Shown here: piece after piece, positions 1-7,034 of the stretch
Layout of the letters: each line of letters starts with the position of its first letter
Position numbering within the stretch: position 1 is the first letter of the stretch
Source of the DNA: CAYMST01 sp964393115
Lineage (GTDB): Bacteria > Bacteroidota > Bacteroidia > Cytophagales > Cyclobacteriaceae
Assembly (NCBI GenBank): GCA_964393115.1
Contig: CAYMST010000101.1
Coordinates: 1 to 15,356 of the forward strand
Direction: 5' to 3'
Length of the DNA stretch: 15,356 nucleotides
Made by a program: the position numbers and the translations under genes
The notes under the pieces: generated by a model
Database searches by the model: none
Told to the model about the DNA's origin: nothing
What the model saw: only the letters and a program-made list of their open reading frames with translations

Positions 1-115
1 CAACGAGAAGATCAAATATTATAACAATCTCGGAAAAATGAAATATTGAAAAATCAGGAAAATAATTATTAAATAATTTATAAATACTTAAATTCGAATA
101 TAGAATATCAACTTT

Positions 116-658
116 ATGAAGTATTTGGAACTGTACAAGAACATATATGACCCTAACATTCTCTTACTGCACAAGGGGGATATATCATTTGATTTAATTT
201 CTATTGTCATAGAAACACTGGAAAGCAGTGTAGATACTGTAGAGAGTGATCGAAAAGTCAAAAAGAAATTTAACCATCTGATCACAGAATCTTTCCAAAA
301 CTTAGGCCACCATGCTAACAAGCACGGAATCCCTAAAAATTCGGAAGTGATGATGGTAACCAAAGAGGAAGACCACTATGCAATTACCACAGGTAATCTC
401 ATGCACAACGAAAGAGTGGTTGAACTCAAGAAAACATTGGAAGAGATCAATTCCAAGGACCCTGATGAACTTCGAAAAATGTACAAAGAGGTTTTGTCTA
501 ACGAACAGTACAGTGACAAAGGGACTGCTGGTCTAGGGTTCATTGATATGGCCAGAAAAACAGGCCAAAAACTAAAGTATGATTTCTACGAGATGAATGA
601 TGAGTTTTCATACTTCTCATTCGAGATAAAAATTGTCAAACAACACCTAGTGAGATAA
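116..658 (+). CDS. SiaB-family protein kinase (DUF6272-like)
   Basis: The 180-residue protein resembles the SiaB family, GHKL-fold kinases that in Pseudomonas phosphorylate the small partner SiaC in a switch reversed by a PP2C phosphatase, SiaA. Seen in the sequence: an N-box-like helix at residues 52-70 with E58, N62 and the pair H65-H66, and a glycine-rich nucleotide-binding segment at 136-150 (GTAGLGF followed by DMARKTG). There is no signal peptide or membrane helix, so it should be cytoplasmic. The ATG at 116 is the first in frame and gives a family-typical length. A strong terminator follows 30 bases after the stop and no SiaC (DUF1987) gene comes next, so any partner would have to be upstream of the window or elsewhere. 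Family assignment is by recognition of the motifs; the substrate is inferred only. Confidence 0.75.
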   Translation: MKYLELYKNIYDPNILLLHKGDISFDLISIVIETLESSVDTVESDRKVKKKFNHLITESFQNLGHHANKHGIPKNSEVMMVTKEEDHYAITTGNLMHNERVVELKKTLEEINSKDPDELRKMYKEVLSNEQYSDKGTAGLGFIDMARKTGQKLKYDFYEMNDEFSYFSFEIKIVKQHLVR

Positions 659-688
659 ACGACGTCTAGCTTAGAGTTTGTTAAGAAA

Positions 689-730
689 TGTAAATAAAAA
701 AGCTTCCCGAGGGAAGCTTTTTTATTTACA
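689..730 (+). terminator. Rho-independent terminator after the SiaB-family gene
   Basis: Positions 689-708 are perfectly complementary to 711-730, a 20-bp inverted repeat around the dinucleotide GA. The GC core is GCTTCCC/GGGAAGC and it is followed by six T residues on the plus strand. It is preceded by an A-run, so it should work in both directions. It ends the kinase transcript and insulates the serine palmitoyltransferase gene. Confidence 0.9.
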
Positions 731-919
731 AGCCTGTGTAACCCAGGTTCCACAGTTTCATCAAATAATTTTTTAATCGACCTGTTATCTACAAGTAATA
801 AATATTCGAAGAATCCGGTTTATAATTATGAATTTTCGAACTATTGCTAAATAACACAGGCGCCCTCGTTCAATTTCAACGGCTTTTAGTGATATTTGCA
901 TATCTAGCGTTGAGCGAAT
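731..919 (+). promoter_or_regulatory. Upstream region of the serine palmitoyltransferase gene
   Basis: This 189-base gap contains a hairpin at 734-755 (CTGTG/CACAG outside, AACC/GGTT inside). GATATTTG at 891-898 differs from the Bacteroidota -7 consensus TANNTTTG at one defined base. No convincing TTTG lies about 19 bases upstream of it (GTTC sits at 868-871), so the promoter is tentative. If it is real, the leader before the ATG at 920 would be only about 15 bases. Confidence 0.25.
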
Positions 920-2188
920 ATGAATTTGTTGAAGAAAAAAACAAAAGGATTTAATAAACCACAACTTGTAAAGAAAGCGGGGCTGTACCCCTTTTTTAGA
1001 GAAATCCAATCCGAGCAAGGAACGGAAGTCATTGTCCAAGGAAAGAAGTCCCTAATGTTCGGCTCAAACAGCTATCTGGGATTAACTACGCATCCAAAGG
1101 TTAAAGAAGCCGCCAAACAAGCCATTGACAAGTATGGAACGAGTAGTGCTGGTTCCAGATTCTTAAATGGAACATTAGATATACATAACGAACTTGAGGA
1201 ACGAATTGCCAAGTTTGTGGGTAAGGAAGCAGCCATCACTTTTAGTACCGGCTTTCAGGTAAACGTCGGAGTCATTCCTGCCTTGGTGGAAAAAGGAGAT
1301 CATATCATCATTGATCGCTTGAACCATGCCTCTATAATTGAGGGCGCTCGGCTGTCACAAGCCAACACAGTGATATACCGGCATAATGACATGGCCAATC
1401 TGGAACAAAAACTTAGGTTGATCGGAACCGACAAGTTTAAGCTTATTGTTGTTGATGGCATCTTTAGCATGGAGGGTGACATCGTCAAACTACCAGAAAT
1501 AGTGGCCTTAGCAGAAAAATATAACGCTAATGTCATGACAGATTGTGCTCATGCCATAGGAGTTTTGGGAAGTAAGGGACAAGGAACCCCTGCACATTTT
1601 GGTCTTACCGATAAAGTTGACTTGATTGGAGGCACTTTCTCGAAGTCATTGGCATCACTGGGCGGATTTATAGCCGGTGACAAACAGACTATTAACTACA
1701 TCAAGCATCATTCAAGGTCATTAATATTTAGTGCTAGCATCACCCCTGCCGCTGTCGCTTCTACTTTAGCTGCGCTGGATATTATAGAGAACGAAGATGA
1801 GCATATTAAAAACTTATGGGATAACACAAACTATATGCTCAATGTAGTCCGGCAAATGGGTTTTAACACTGGCGACGGTGAAACACCCATTATTCCTATA
1901 TATGTTGGTGATGATTACAAGACCGCACAGTTTACTAAAAAACTCTTGGACGAAGGCATATTTGTGAATCCGGTATTTACCCCAGCTGTACAGCCCGGAG
2001 ACACTTTGATAAGACTGGCCATAATGGCTACACACTCTAAAGAACAATTAGATTATGCAGCAGATAAACTTTATAAGGTCGGTAAAAAGCTAAAGCTTTT
2101 TGATAAAAGTAAACAAGGTAAGGCCTTCGATTATATTAATACAAGTTCCGATAAATGGCCGAGCAAAAAAGAACTAGAAAAGTTCTGA
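920..2188 (+). CDS. spt: Serine palmitoyltransferase-type alpha-oxoamine synthase
   Basis: This PLP-dependent enzyme (422 aa) belongs to the alpha-oxoamine synthase family, which condenses an amino acid with an acyl-CoA. In Bacteroidota the usual member of this type is serine palmitoyltransferase, the first step of sphingolipid synthesis. Visible residues: the substrate-loop motif SNSYLGL near residue 50, PLP-stacking H136 in the LNHASI segment, D208 and H211 in DCAH, and the Schiff-base lysine K242 in GGTFSKS. The family usually shows DEAH or DDAH, so C209 is a mild departure. A C-terminal tail of about 30 residues follows the catalytic fold. The next gene starts 34 bases before this stop. 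Alternatives are 2-amino-3-ketobutyrate CoA ligase or 8-amino-7-oxononanoate synthase, but no tdh or bio gene lies nearby and the reductase-like neighbour favours sphingolipid synthesis. Confidence 0.82.
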   Translation: MNLLKKKTKGFNKPQLVKKAGLYPFFREIQSEQGTEVIVQGKKSLMFGSNSYLGLTTHPKVKEAAKQAIDKYGTSSAGSRFLNGTLDIHNELEERIAKFVGKEAAITFSTGFQVNVGVIPALVEKGDHIIIDRLNHASIIEGARLSQANTVIYRHNDMANLEQKLRLIGTDKFKLIVVDGIFSMEGDIVKLPEIVALAEKYNANVMTDCAHAIGVLGSKGQGTPAHFGLTDKVDLIGGTFSKSLASLGGFIAGDKQTINYIKHHSRSLIFSASITPAAVASTLAALDIIENEDEHIKNLWDNTNYMLNVVRQMGFNTGDGETPIIPIYVGDDYKTAQFTKKLLDEGIFVNPVFTPAVQPGDTLIRLAIMATHSKEQLDYAADKLYKVGKKLKLFDKSKQGKAFDYINTSSDKWPSKKELEKF

Positions 2189-3153
2189 TAACCGGAGCTA
2201 ATGGCTTTTTAGGTAGTCAGTTAGTTAATTTTGCTGCTCAAAATGGATATGAGGTGGTTGCGATGGTCAGAGATTCGGCAAATACTTCATTGATTTCATC
2301 TAATGGCTGTGTAGAGATCGTCAAAACAGATGACGATTACCTAGCACAACTAAAAACTATCCTTTTAAATCAGAAATTAGAAATTATAATCCACTGTGCT
2401 GCACTCACCGCCGCGCATAGCATCGATGACTATGAGCGCGTTAACGTCATGTTAACCCATAGGATCATTGAAATTTTGGAAGGCCTAAAATTCCCAGGAC
2501 AGTTCGTTTTCATGTCTAGTTTAGCAGCAATAGGTCCAAGTACAAATACGCCGATTACCAGTAAAACCGATTACCATCCTATTACGCCCTACGGACAAAG
2601 CAAGCAAAAAGCGGAAAAGAGGTTAATGGATTCTCCTATCAATTATTTGATATTAAGACCAACAGCCGTTTTCGGCCCTGGAGATAAAGACTTTCTGCAA
2701 CTATTCCGATCCATACAGATGAGATTTGAAATGCCGTTACGGGTACCCGGTCAAAAAATAAGTTTAATTTATGTAGATGACTTAGTAAAAATAGTCTTTG
2801 GATTATGTAAAAATGTAAATCGAAGGAGTATTTATAACATATCAGACGGTAACACCTACTCTCCTAGTTACTTTAGTCATATAGTGTCTGAGAAGTTAAA
2901 TAGAAAGAGCTTAAAGCTCCCTATGCCTCCGTGGCTAGCTATGTTGGGTGGCTATGTTCTCTCTGGGTTATCCAAGCTTTTTAAATTTAAAAACCTCTTA
3001 AACCCACATAAAATAAACGAACTGTCTAAAAATTGGGAAGTAGATATCGAAGAATTAGCTGAAGACTCGGGTATTCATCAATTTACTCCAATAGCAAAGG
3101 GTATTGAAGAGACCATTGACTTTTATAAGAAACAAAATTGGTTGAGCAGATGA
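2155..3153 (+). CDS. Extended SDR / NAD(P)-dependent epimerase-type reductase, candidate sphingolipid reductase
   Basis: The 332-residue protein is an extended short-chain dehydrogenase/reductase. It has the Rossmann motif GANGFLG at residues 14-20, catalytic serine in MSSLAAIGP (S121 or S122), Y146 and K150 in YGQSK, the RPTAVFGPGD segment at 168-177, and a family-typical SLIYVDD at 203-209. A hydrophobic stretch at about 259-275 could touch the membrane. The ATG at 2155 is forced: a TAA stands directly before it in frame, and the Rossmann strand begins only nine codons later. The 34-base overlap with the PLP enzyme gene is therefore obligatory and implies coupled translation. Established: the Caulobacter ceramide reductase CerR is an epimerase-like SDR in the sphingolipid cluster. 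Inferred: this gene does a comparable reduction (3-ketosphinganine or its acylated form). A sugar-nucleotide epimerase role cannot be excluded. Confidence 0.75.
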   Translation: MAEQKRTRKVLITGANGFLGSQLVNFAAQNGYEVVAMVRDSANTSLISSNGCVEIVKTDDDYLAQLKTILLNQKLEIIIHCAALTAAHSIDDYERVNVMLTHRIIEILEGLKFPGQFVFMSSLAAIGPSTNTPITSKTDYHPITPYGQSKQKAEKRLMDSPINYLILRPTAVFGPGDKDFLQLFRSIQMRFEMPLRVPGQKISLIYVDDLVKIVFGLCKNVNRRSIYNISDGNTYSPSYFSHIVSEKLNRKSLKLPMPPWLAMLGGYVLSGLSKLFKFKNLLNPHKINELSKNWEVDIEELAEDSGIHQFTPIAKGIEETIDFYKKQNWLSR

Positions 3154-3533
3154 GTACTATTGAAATACAATTCGAAAATCAAAAAACGGTTCGGGCTAAG
3201 CTCTACGATACACAGACTTCTAGCGCACTGCTAGATCAATTGCCGTTTTCGGCAGCTGTAAACAAGTGGGGTGACGAAATATATTGTATTCCGGCATTTT
3301 CTTTTCCCTTAGAAGCTTCTGCCACCAATGAACCAGAAGTTGGACAACTAGGTTTCTATCCCGATATGCCTGCTTTTTGTGTTTTTTATGGCCCTACTCC
3401 TATTAGTTCAGGACCGAAGCCTGTGGCTGCCGCGAGAGTAAATGTATTTGCAAGTTTAGTTGATATTGACATTGAATTATTGAGAAAAGTAACTGATGGT
3501 TCTCAAATGACGGTGACTTTAGTGAAGGAGTAA
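3150..3533 (+). CDS. Cyclophilin-like fold protein (DUF369 / TM1367 type)
   Basis: The 127-residue protein matches the bacterial cyclophilin-like family (Pfam Cyclophil_like, type member TM1367). Recognisable family segments are LPFSAAVNKWGDEIY, a PEVGQLGFYP strand and the signature FYGPTPIS followed by a PVAAARVNV segment. These small beta-barrels resemble cyclophilins, but peptidyl-prolyl isomerase activity has not been generally shown for them. I chose the ATG at 3150, whose ATGA overlaps the stop of the SDR gene by four bases; an in-frame TTG at 3138 is the alternative and adds only four residues. No signal peptide is present, so it is cytoplasmic. The overlap makes it the third gene of the sphingolipid-like cassette, but I see no direct evidence for a role in that pathway. 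Confidence 0.8.
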   Translation: MSTIEIQFENQKTVRAKLYDTQTSSALLDQLPFSAAVNKWGDEIYCIPAFSFPLEASATNEPEVGQLGFYPDMPAFCVFYGPTPISSGPKPVAAARVNVFASLVDIDIELLRKVTDGSQMTVTLVKE

Positions 3534-3553
3534 TCCTCTACAGGATCCGTTAC
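3530..3553. other. Small inverted repeat between convergent stop codons
   Basis: ATCCT at 3533-3537 pairs with AGGAT at 3542-3546 across the loop CTAC, and flanking bases GTA/TAC can extend the stem past a short bulge. It spans both stop codons of the convergent cyclophilin-like and methyltransferase genes, which are only 16 bases apart. There is no T-tract, so it is at best a weak bidirectional terminator. Confidence 0.25.
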
Positions 3554-4239
3554 TTGACAAGGCCTACCAAGTATTGTCCTGTCTCCTCTTCGTACAAAAC
3601 TTGATGGTTGAGGTTCATGTTGCTCAAGGTAGATTTTAAGGTTTCCTGATCTACGTAAAGCCATGAAAACCATTCACCTTTTATTCCTTTATACCTATAG
3701 CGGTAAGATATCTCCCCGAAAAAACGTCCCTCACGCCTTGGGATACCAAGATATGAGACGTCTGAAGAATCAAATAATAGTTGTCCATTAGGGTTTAGTA
3801 ACGAGAGTAAACGCTCGATATAACGAGGGAGTTCATTCAATGTACCAGCTATGCCTATTCCATTCATCAACAAAATAATCGTGTCGAATTTCTGATCTGT
3901 TTGGTAGTCCAAAAACATCGTTTTTATTGTGCTCAGTCCCCTTTGCGCACATATTTTCACACACGCAGAAGAGCTATCAAGTGCCACCACCCCATGCCCA
4001 TGGCGTTGTAATATTTCAGCATGTACACCCGTGCCGGCACCGACATCAAGCACGCTACCACGACATATGCTTAAGGCATAACTTTCTAGATCAGATAGGT
4101 CGCCTTCTTCTCGAAAAAAAACCTCTACAGGCATTTCTTCAATTTCTGAATCAATAGAAGACTCTAGCCATAATGACTCCTTACTATGACCTTTATGGTA
4201 ATCTCGTAAGGCTAGATCATATGGATCTGTTATTTCCAT
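3550..4239 (-). CDS. Class I SAM-dependent methyltransferase
   Basis: The 229-residue protein has a class I methyltransferase fold. Motif I is LDVGAGTG followed by a VVALD acidic strand end, and a DTIILLMNGIGI segment corresponds to motif IV. The N-terminal DPYDLALRDYHKG is typical of a family of small Bacteroidota methyltransferases of unknown substrate. I prefer the ATG at 4239 because AGGA lies five bases upstream and the overlap with the stop of the exonuclease gene is then only ten bases. The ATG at 4257 is in frame and would add six residues and widen the overlap to 28 bases. The coupling suggests joint expression with exodeoxyribonuclease III, but a repair role is not shown by the sequence. 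The target (small molecule, RNA or protein) cannot be told. Confidence 0.8.
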   Translation of the reverse strand: MEITDPYDLALRDYHKGHSKESLWLESSIDSEIEEMPVEVFFREEGDLSDLESYALSICRGSVLDVGAGTGVHAEILQRHGHGVVALDSSSACVKICAQRGLSTIKTMFLDYQTDQKFDTIILLMNGIGIAGTLNELPRYIERLLSLLNPNGQLLFDSSDVSYLGIPRREGRFFGEISYRYRYKGIKGEWFSWLYVDQETLKSTLSNMNLNHQVLYEEETGQYLVGLVK

Positions 4240-5000
4240 TTTATTCCTAGTGGGCAATGATCTGAACCAAAATAATCATTATAAATTTCCGCTTCTTCAA
4301 TATTCCCCAAAGCCGATTTGCTCACTAGAAAATAATCAATACGCCATCCGACATTTCGTTCTCTAGCTTTAAACCGTTGGTTCCAAAAAGTATATTTCAC
4401 CTCCTCAGGGTGTGCATTTCTAAACGTATCCACAAAACCGTGATCTATGAAAAGATTTAAGCCATCTATTTCCTTCTGTGTATACCCAGAGGTCTTATTA
4501 TAGTTTTCTTTAGGACGCGCTAGGTCTATCGCTTGATGTGCAACGTTGAAGTCTCCACATACGATCACTGGCTTTCCATTACCCTCCAAAGATTTAACAT
4601 AAGCAGAAAATGCTACATCCCATGTTTCGCGATATTCGAGTCTTTTTAGACCACTCCCCGAGTTAGGAACATAGACGTTTACTAGATTAAACTTCTCAAA
4701 CTCCGCATATATCGCCCTCCCTTCCTGATCATGTTCTTCGATATTAATATCATATTCAACGTTCAGCGGTTTTTCCTTGGATAATATAGCTGTTCCAGAG
4801 TATCCCTTTCTTGCTTTGGACGAGTTGACACTTAAGTGAAACCCTTCGAAAGGTGCTAGGGCAGTCTTTGTGTCCTCTACTCCAGCCTTAGTTTCTTGAA
4901 GGCACAAAATATCCGGTGATAAGCCTTCTACGCTCTGCATAAACTCCTTTTTCATAATGGCTCTAACACCATTCACATTCCAAGAAACAACATGGGTCAT
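4230..5000 (-). CDS. xth: Exodeoxyribonuclease III / AP endonuclease
   Basis: This 256-residue protein is a complete ExoIII/APE1-family enzyme that nicks DNA 5' of abasic sites and removes 3'-blocking groups in base excision repair. All the expected catalytic positions are visible: N8 in WNVNG, E36 in LQETK, Y110 in VYVPNS, D150 and N152 in GDFNVAH, D222 in GWRIDYF, and the D247-H248 pair in GSDHCP at the C-terminus. Length matches the family. The start ATG at 5000 fits, because the first beta strand (THVVSWN) begins at residue 2. It is the first gene of a two-gene minus-strand unit whose second member, a methyltransferase, starts before this stop. On the minus strand GATATTTG occurs about 35 bases upstream of the start and could be a -7 element, without a clear -33 partner. 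Confidence 0.97.
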   Translation of the reverse strand: MTHVVSWNVNGVRAIMKKEFMQSVEGLSPDILCLQETKAGVEDTKTALAPFEGFHLSVNSSKARKGYSGTAILSKEKPLNVEYDINIEEHDQEGRAIYAEFEKFNLVNVYVPNSGSGLKRLEYRETWDVAFSAYVKSLEGNGKPVIVCGDFNVAHQAIDLARPKENYNKTSGYTQKEIDGLNLFIDHGFVDTFRNAHPEEVKYTFWNQRFKARERNVGWRIDYFLVSKSALGNIEEAEIYNDYFGSDHCPLGIKWK

Positions 5001-5125
5001 AATATTTGAAAATATATTTTGGAAAGATTAGTTGACAAATATCCACAACTACTTATGAATAATAAAAAGAGTGGTGTGACTTTGTCTTCAACGAAGCCAT
5101 TTCATTTCATAAAATTCCTGAATAA

Positions 5126-5698
5126 ATGAAAAAACTTGTTTTTATCCTATTGGCAGTCGTAATAACCTTAGCGAGCTGTGATGATAATTCTGATGGATTA
5201 CCTTTTGGTTCGTCAGGAATCTTTGACCTCAACGGTAATCCTATACCCGATGGGCTAAAGTTACTTTTTACCGCAGAACTTATCCGAGAAACGGAAGGAG
5301 ACTATATTGTGACACCCCGAATATTTGATGTAGACGTTAAAATCAATGGTCGTGACTATGGTAATTTTCAGTCTTTTCCGTTAGATACGGCATTTATAAA
5401 CTACTCTGCTAGTAATGAATCGGATCAATTCCTTTCAACACCAGTGAAGGTTCAGTATGGTTTCTTCGCTTCGGGTTCTCAAAGACCAGACACGTTAAAC
5501 ACTATATCAGACTATAAGAAATTCATGAATGACGACTTCGATTTGTCTCCTGGAAGTCATTTTTTGGAGGTCAATGGACTCTCCATACTCGATAAGGATG
5601 GTAATGAAGTCTCTATAAGAACAAGGCTCTTTCGATTAATTGAAATTCCAGAAAATGAAACCAACGTGTTCATTGGAAATCTCGAATTTAAAATTTGA
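5126..5698 (+). CDS. Hypothetical lipoprotein, probably surface exposed
   Basis: I do not recognise the family. The 190-residue protein begins with a classic lipoprotein signal: positively charged KK, a hydrophobic core, and the lipobox LASC with C18 as the lipidated cysteine. The following residues are DDNSDG. In Bacteroidota, acidic residues directly after the cysteine resemble the lipoprotein export signal described in Capnocytophaga and Bacteroides, so display on the cell surface is a reasonable inference. The mature part is acidic and looks beta-rich, with no repeats or catalytic motif that I can see. The gene is followed after 23 bases by a second lipoprotein gene in the same direction, so the two are probably co-transcribed. 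The upstream region of 125 bases is shared with the divergent exonuclease gene. Confidence 0.75.
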   Translation: MKKLVFILLAVVITLASCDDNSDGLPFGSSGIFDLNGNPIPDGLKLLFTAELIRETEGDYIVTPRIFDVDVKINGRDYGNFQSFPLDTAFINYSASNESDQFLSTPVKVQYGFFASGSQRPDTLNTISDYKKFMNDDFDLSPGSHFLEVNGLSILDKDGNEVSIRTRLFRLIEIPENETNVFIGNLEFKI

Positions 5699-5721
5699 TC
5701 TACATATCCAAATATGATACT

Positions 5722-6063
5722 ATGAACTATAAGTTAATTGCATTGTCACTCATCATTCTTTCAGGAGCTTCATCATGTCAAAAGGAAGCAACTGTTATAA
5801 TAAAAAACTCAATCGGTCAATCCACGATTACAGAAGTTAATTTCGGTAACTACAGCATTTCAGAAGAGCTACAACCTGGGGATTCAGTGATCAAAGTAAT
5901 CCGCGAAAGGAAAAAGGATTTTCCGATTACTGGACAGGTATTCTTTCAATTAGTTTCTGGAGGAAGGTTTGCCAATCTAAAAACTCAACAAAATTACTCC
6001 GTTGAGGAAGAAGATGAAATCAAGATCACTTTAACAGATAACACTGAAGTACGAAATAGATAA
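5722..6063 (+). CDS. Small hypothetical lipoprotein
   Basis: This 113-residue protein has a hydrophobic signal ending in ASSC, with C19 as the probable lipidation site, followed by QKE. That triplet resembles the Q-K-(D/E) lipoprotein export signal of Bacteroidota, again suggesting the outer face of the outer membrane. The mature domain is about 95 residues with alternating hydrophobic and polar residues suggesting a small beta sandwich; I recognise no family. The ATG at 5722 is chosen because the signal peptide begins there; a TTG overlapping the previous stop at 5695 is in frame but would add nine polar residues in front of the signal. It sits 23 bases after the preceding lipoprotein gene and is probably its partner. 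Confidence 0.65.
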   Translation: MNYKLIALSLIILSGASSCQKEATVIIKNSIGQSTITEVNFGNYSISEELQPGDSVIKVIRERKKDFPITGQVFFQLVSGGRFANLKTQQNYSVEEEDEIKITLTDNTEVRNR

Positions 6064-6116
6064 TTTCAAATACTAAGTCTGTAGATTCGAAAAAACCTCA
6101 AGTGTTTTTGATAGGC

Positions 6117-6234
6117 GAATTTTAAGTTGAGTCTCAGTCCAAATAGACTTCAAATCAGTATTTATTTGGAATCTATAAAAAGCTGGTTTGAACAACGTAT
6201 TGATGAATTTTAGTTTCAGTTCCTAAATAGACTT
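6117..6234 (+). repeat. Imperfect direct repeat pair in a convergent intergenic region
   Basis: Two copies of a 30-34 base element lie at 6117-6150 and 6205-6234. Both begin GAATTTTA and end AAATAGACTT, with TCAGTCC or TCAGTTCC between. They differ by a four-base gap plus a few substitutions. The element occupies most of the 207-base space between the second lipoprotein gene and the end of sanA. No coding potential is seen here. Confidence 0.6.
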
Positions 6235-6270
6235 TATTGTAGTTAGATGGATCGATCTGTTAACTCACTA

Positions 6271-6927
6271 TTACACTGGATCTAAAAACGCAATACTAAC
6301 CGGGTCGCCTAAGAACTTTGGTTGTGTGTTTAACACATAGACATCTAATAGTGCTTTGATACGTGCCAGCAACTCCCGCATTATGATATTGAACTTGCTA
6401 TATTGGGGATCATTTGCAGCATACGCAGTCGCCGAAACACTAAATGAATCACATAGAAAAAGTGCTCGATATGCATGAAACCTTTGCGTAACAATAATCG
6501 CCTTTGACTGGCCAAACACATGTTTTAACCTGACAACAGAGTCAAGGGTTCTAAAGCCCGCGTAATCTAGCACTATATCTTGCTTGGGAACACCTAATGC
6601 TACGAGAGCGTTTCGCATATCCATCGGTTCATTATAAGATATACGTCTGTTATCCCCAGACACGACAATTCGTTTTACTTTACCTGCTTTGTAAAGCATT
6701 GAAGCCGCTTGAATTCGTTCGTGGAAATAAAGGTTTCTACCGCCTCCACGGCGATATTTACTAGTACCCAGAATCAGCGCAACATTGGTTGAATCAAAGG
6801 CCTCCAGATTGGTATGTATTCTCGACTTTGTGGGTACGATGACTACTAAATTACAGCCAACGATAACGAGTCCAATTAATAGCAGGATGACAAACGTAAC
6901 TTTTATGAATCGTTTGATTTTTTTCAT
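6271..6927 (-). CDS. sanA: SanA/YdcF family (DUF218) envelope protein
   Basis: The 218-residue protein closely follows E. coli SanA, an inner-membrane protein linked to the envelope permeability barrier and vancomycin exclusion at high temperature. Matching segments in order are LGTSKYR near residue 54, the YFHERIQAA helix, RIVVSGDN, YNEPMDMRN, the signature DIVLDYAGFRTLDS, VTQRFHAYRALFL, and PKFLGDP near the C-terminus. A single hydrophobic helix at residues 10-31 anchors the domain outside the cytoplasm. This helix contains IVGC at 22-25, which resembles a lipobox, so lipid anchoring is possible. The biochemical activity of the family is not settled. The gene is 107 bases downstream of trmH in the same direction and may be read from that operon or from its own promoter. 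Confidence 0.88.
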   Translation of the reverse strand: MKKIKRFIKVTFVILLLIGLVIVGCNLVVIVPTKSRIHTNLEAFDSTNVALILGTSKYRRGGGRNLYFHERIQAASMLYKAGKVKRIVVSGDNRRISYNEPMDMRNALVALGVPKQDIVLDYAGFRTLDSVVRLKHVFGQSKAIIVTQRFHAYRALFLCDSFSVSATAYAANDPQYSKFNIIMRELLARIKALLDVYVLNTQPKFLGDPVSIAFLDPV

Positions 6928-7034
6928 TTAGATGATGGCTTACATAGGTGTGATGTAACGCCTTGGCAATTGATCTAACGGCAAGATCACAAAAAAAGTA
7001 TTAATGAACGAACTTAATCAAGTACTTCTTCGCT

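Noticed and set aside
2..49. Possible end of an upstream gene in one plus-strand frame
   Set aside because: Only 15 codons before a stop; the other two frames also close within 41 bases, so nothing distinguishes a real tail.
88..363. Minus-strand open frame inside the SiaB-family gene
   Set aside because: It is antisense to a gene with recognisable motifs and has no independent support.
803..840. Repeated TTCGAA palindromes upstream of spt
   Set aside because: The same word occurs elsewhere in the window, including inside or near other genes, so it looks like common AT-rich composition.
785..1039. Minus-strand open frame across the start of the serine palmitoyltransferase gene
   Set aside because: It overlaps a clearly real gene, and its sequence shows no recognisable domain.
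6092..6110. A-rich and T-rich stem (AAAAAC/GTTTTT) after the second lipoprotein gene as a terminator
   Set aside because: The stem is nearly all A-T pairs, so it would be too unstable for an intrinsic terminator.
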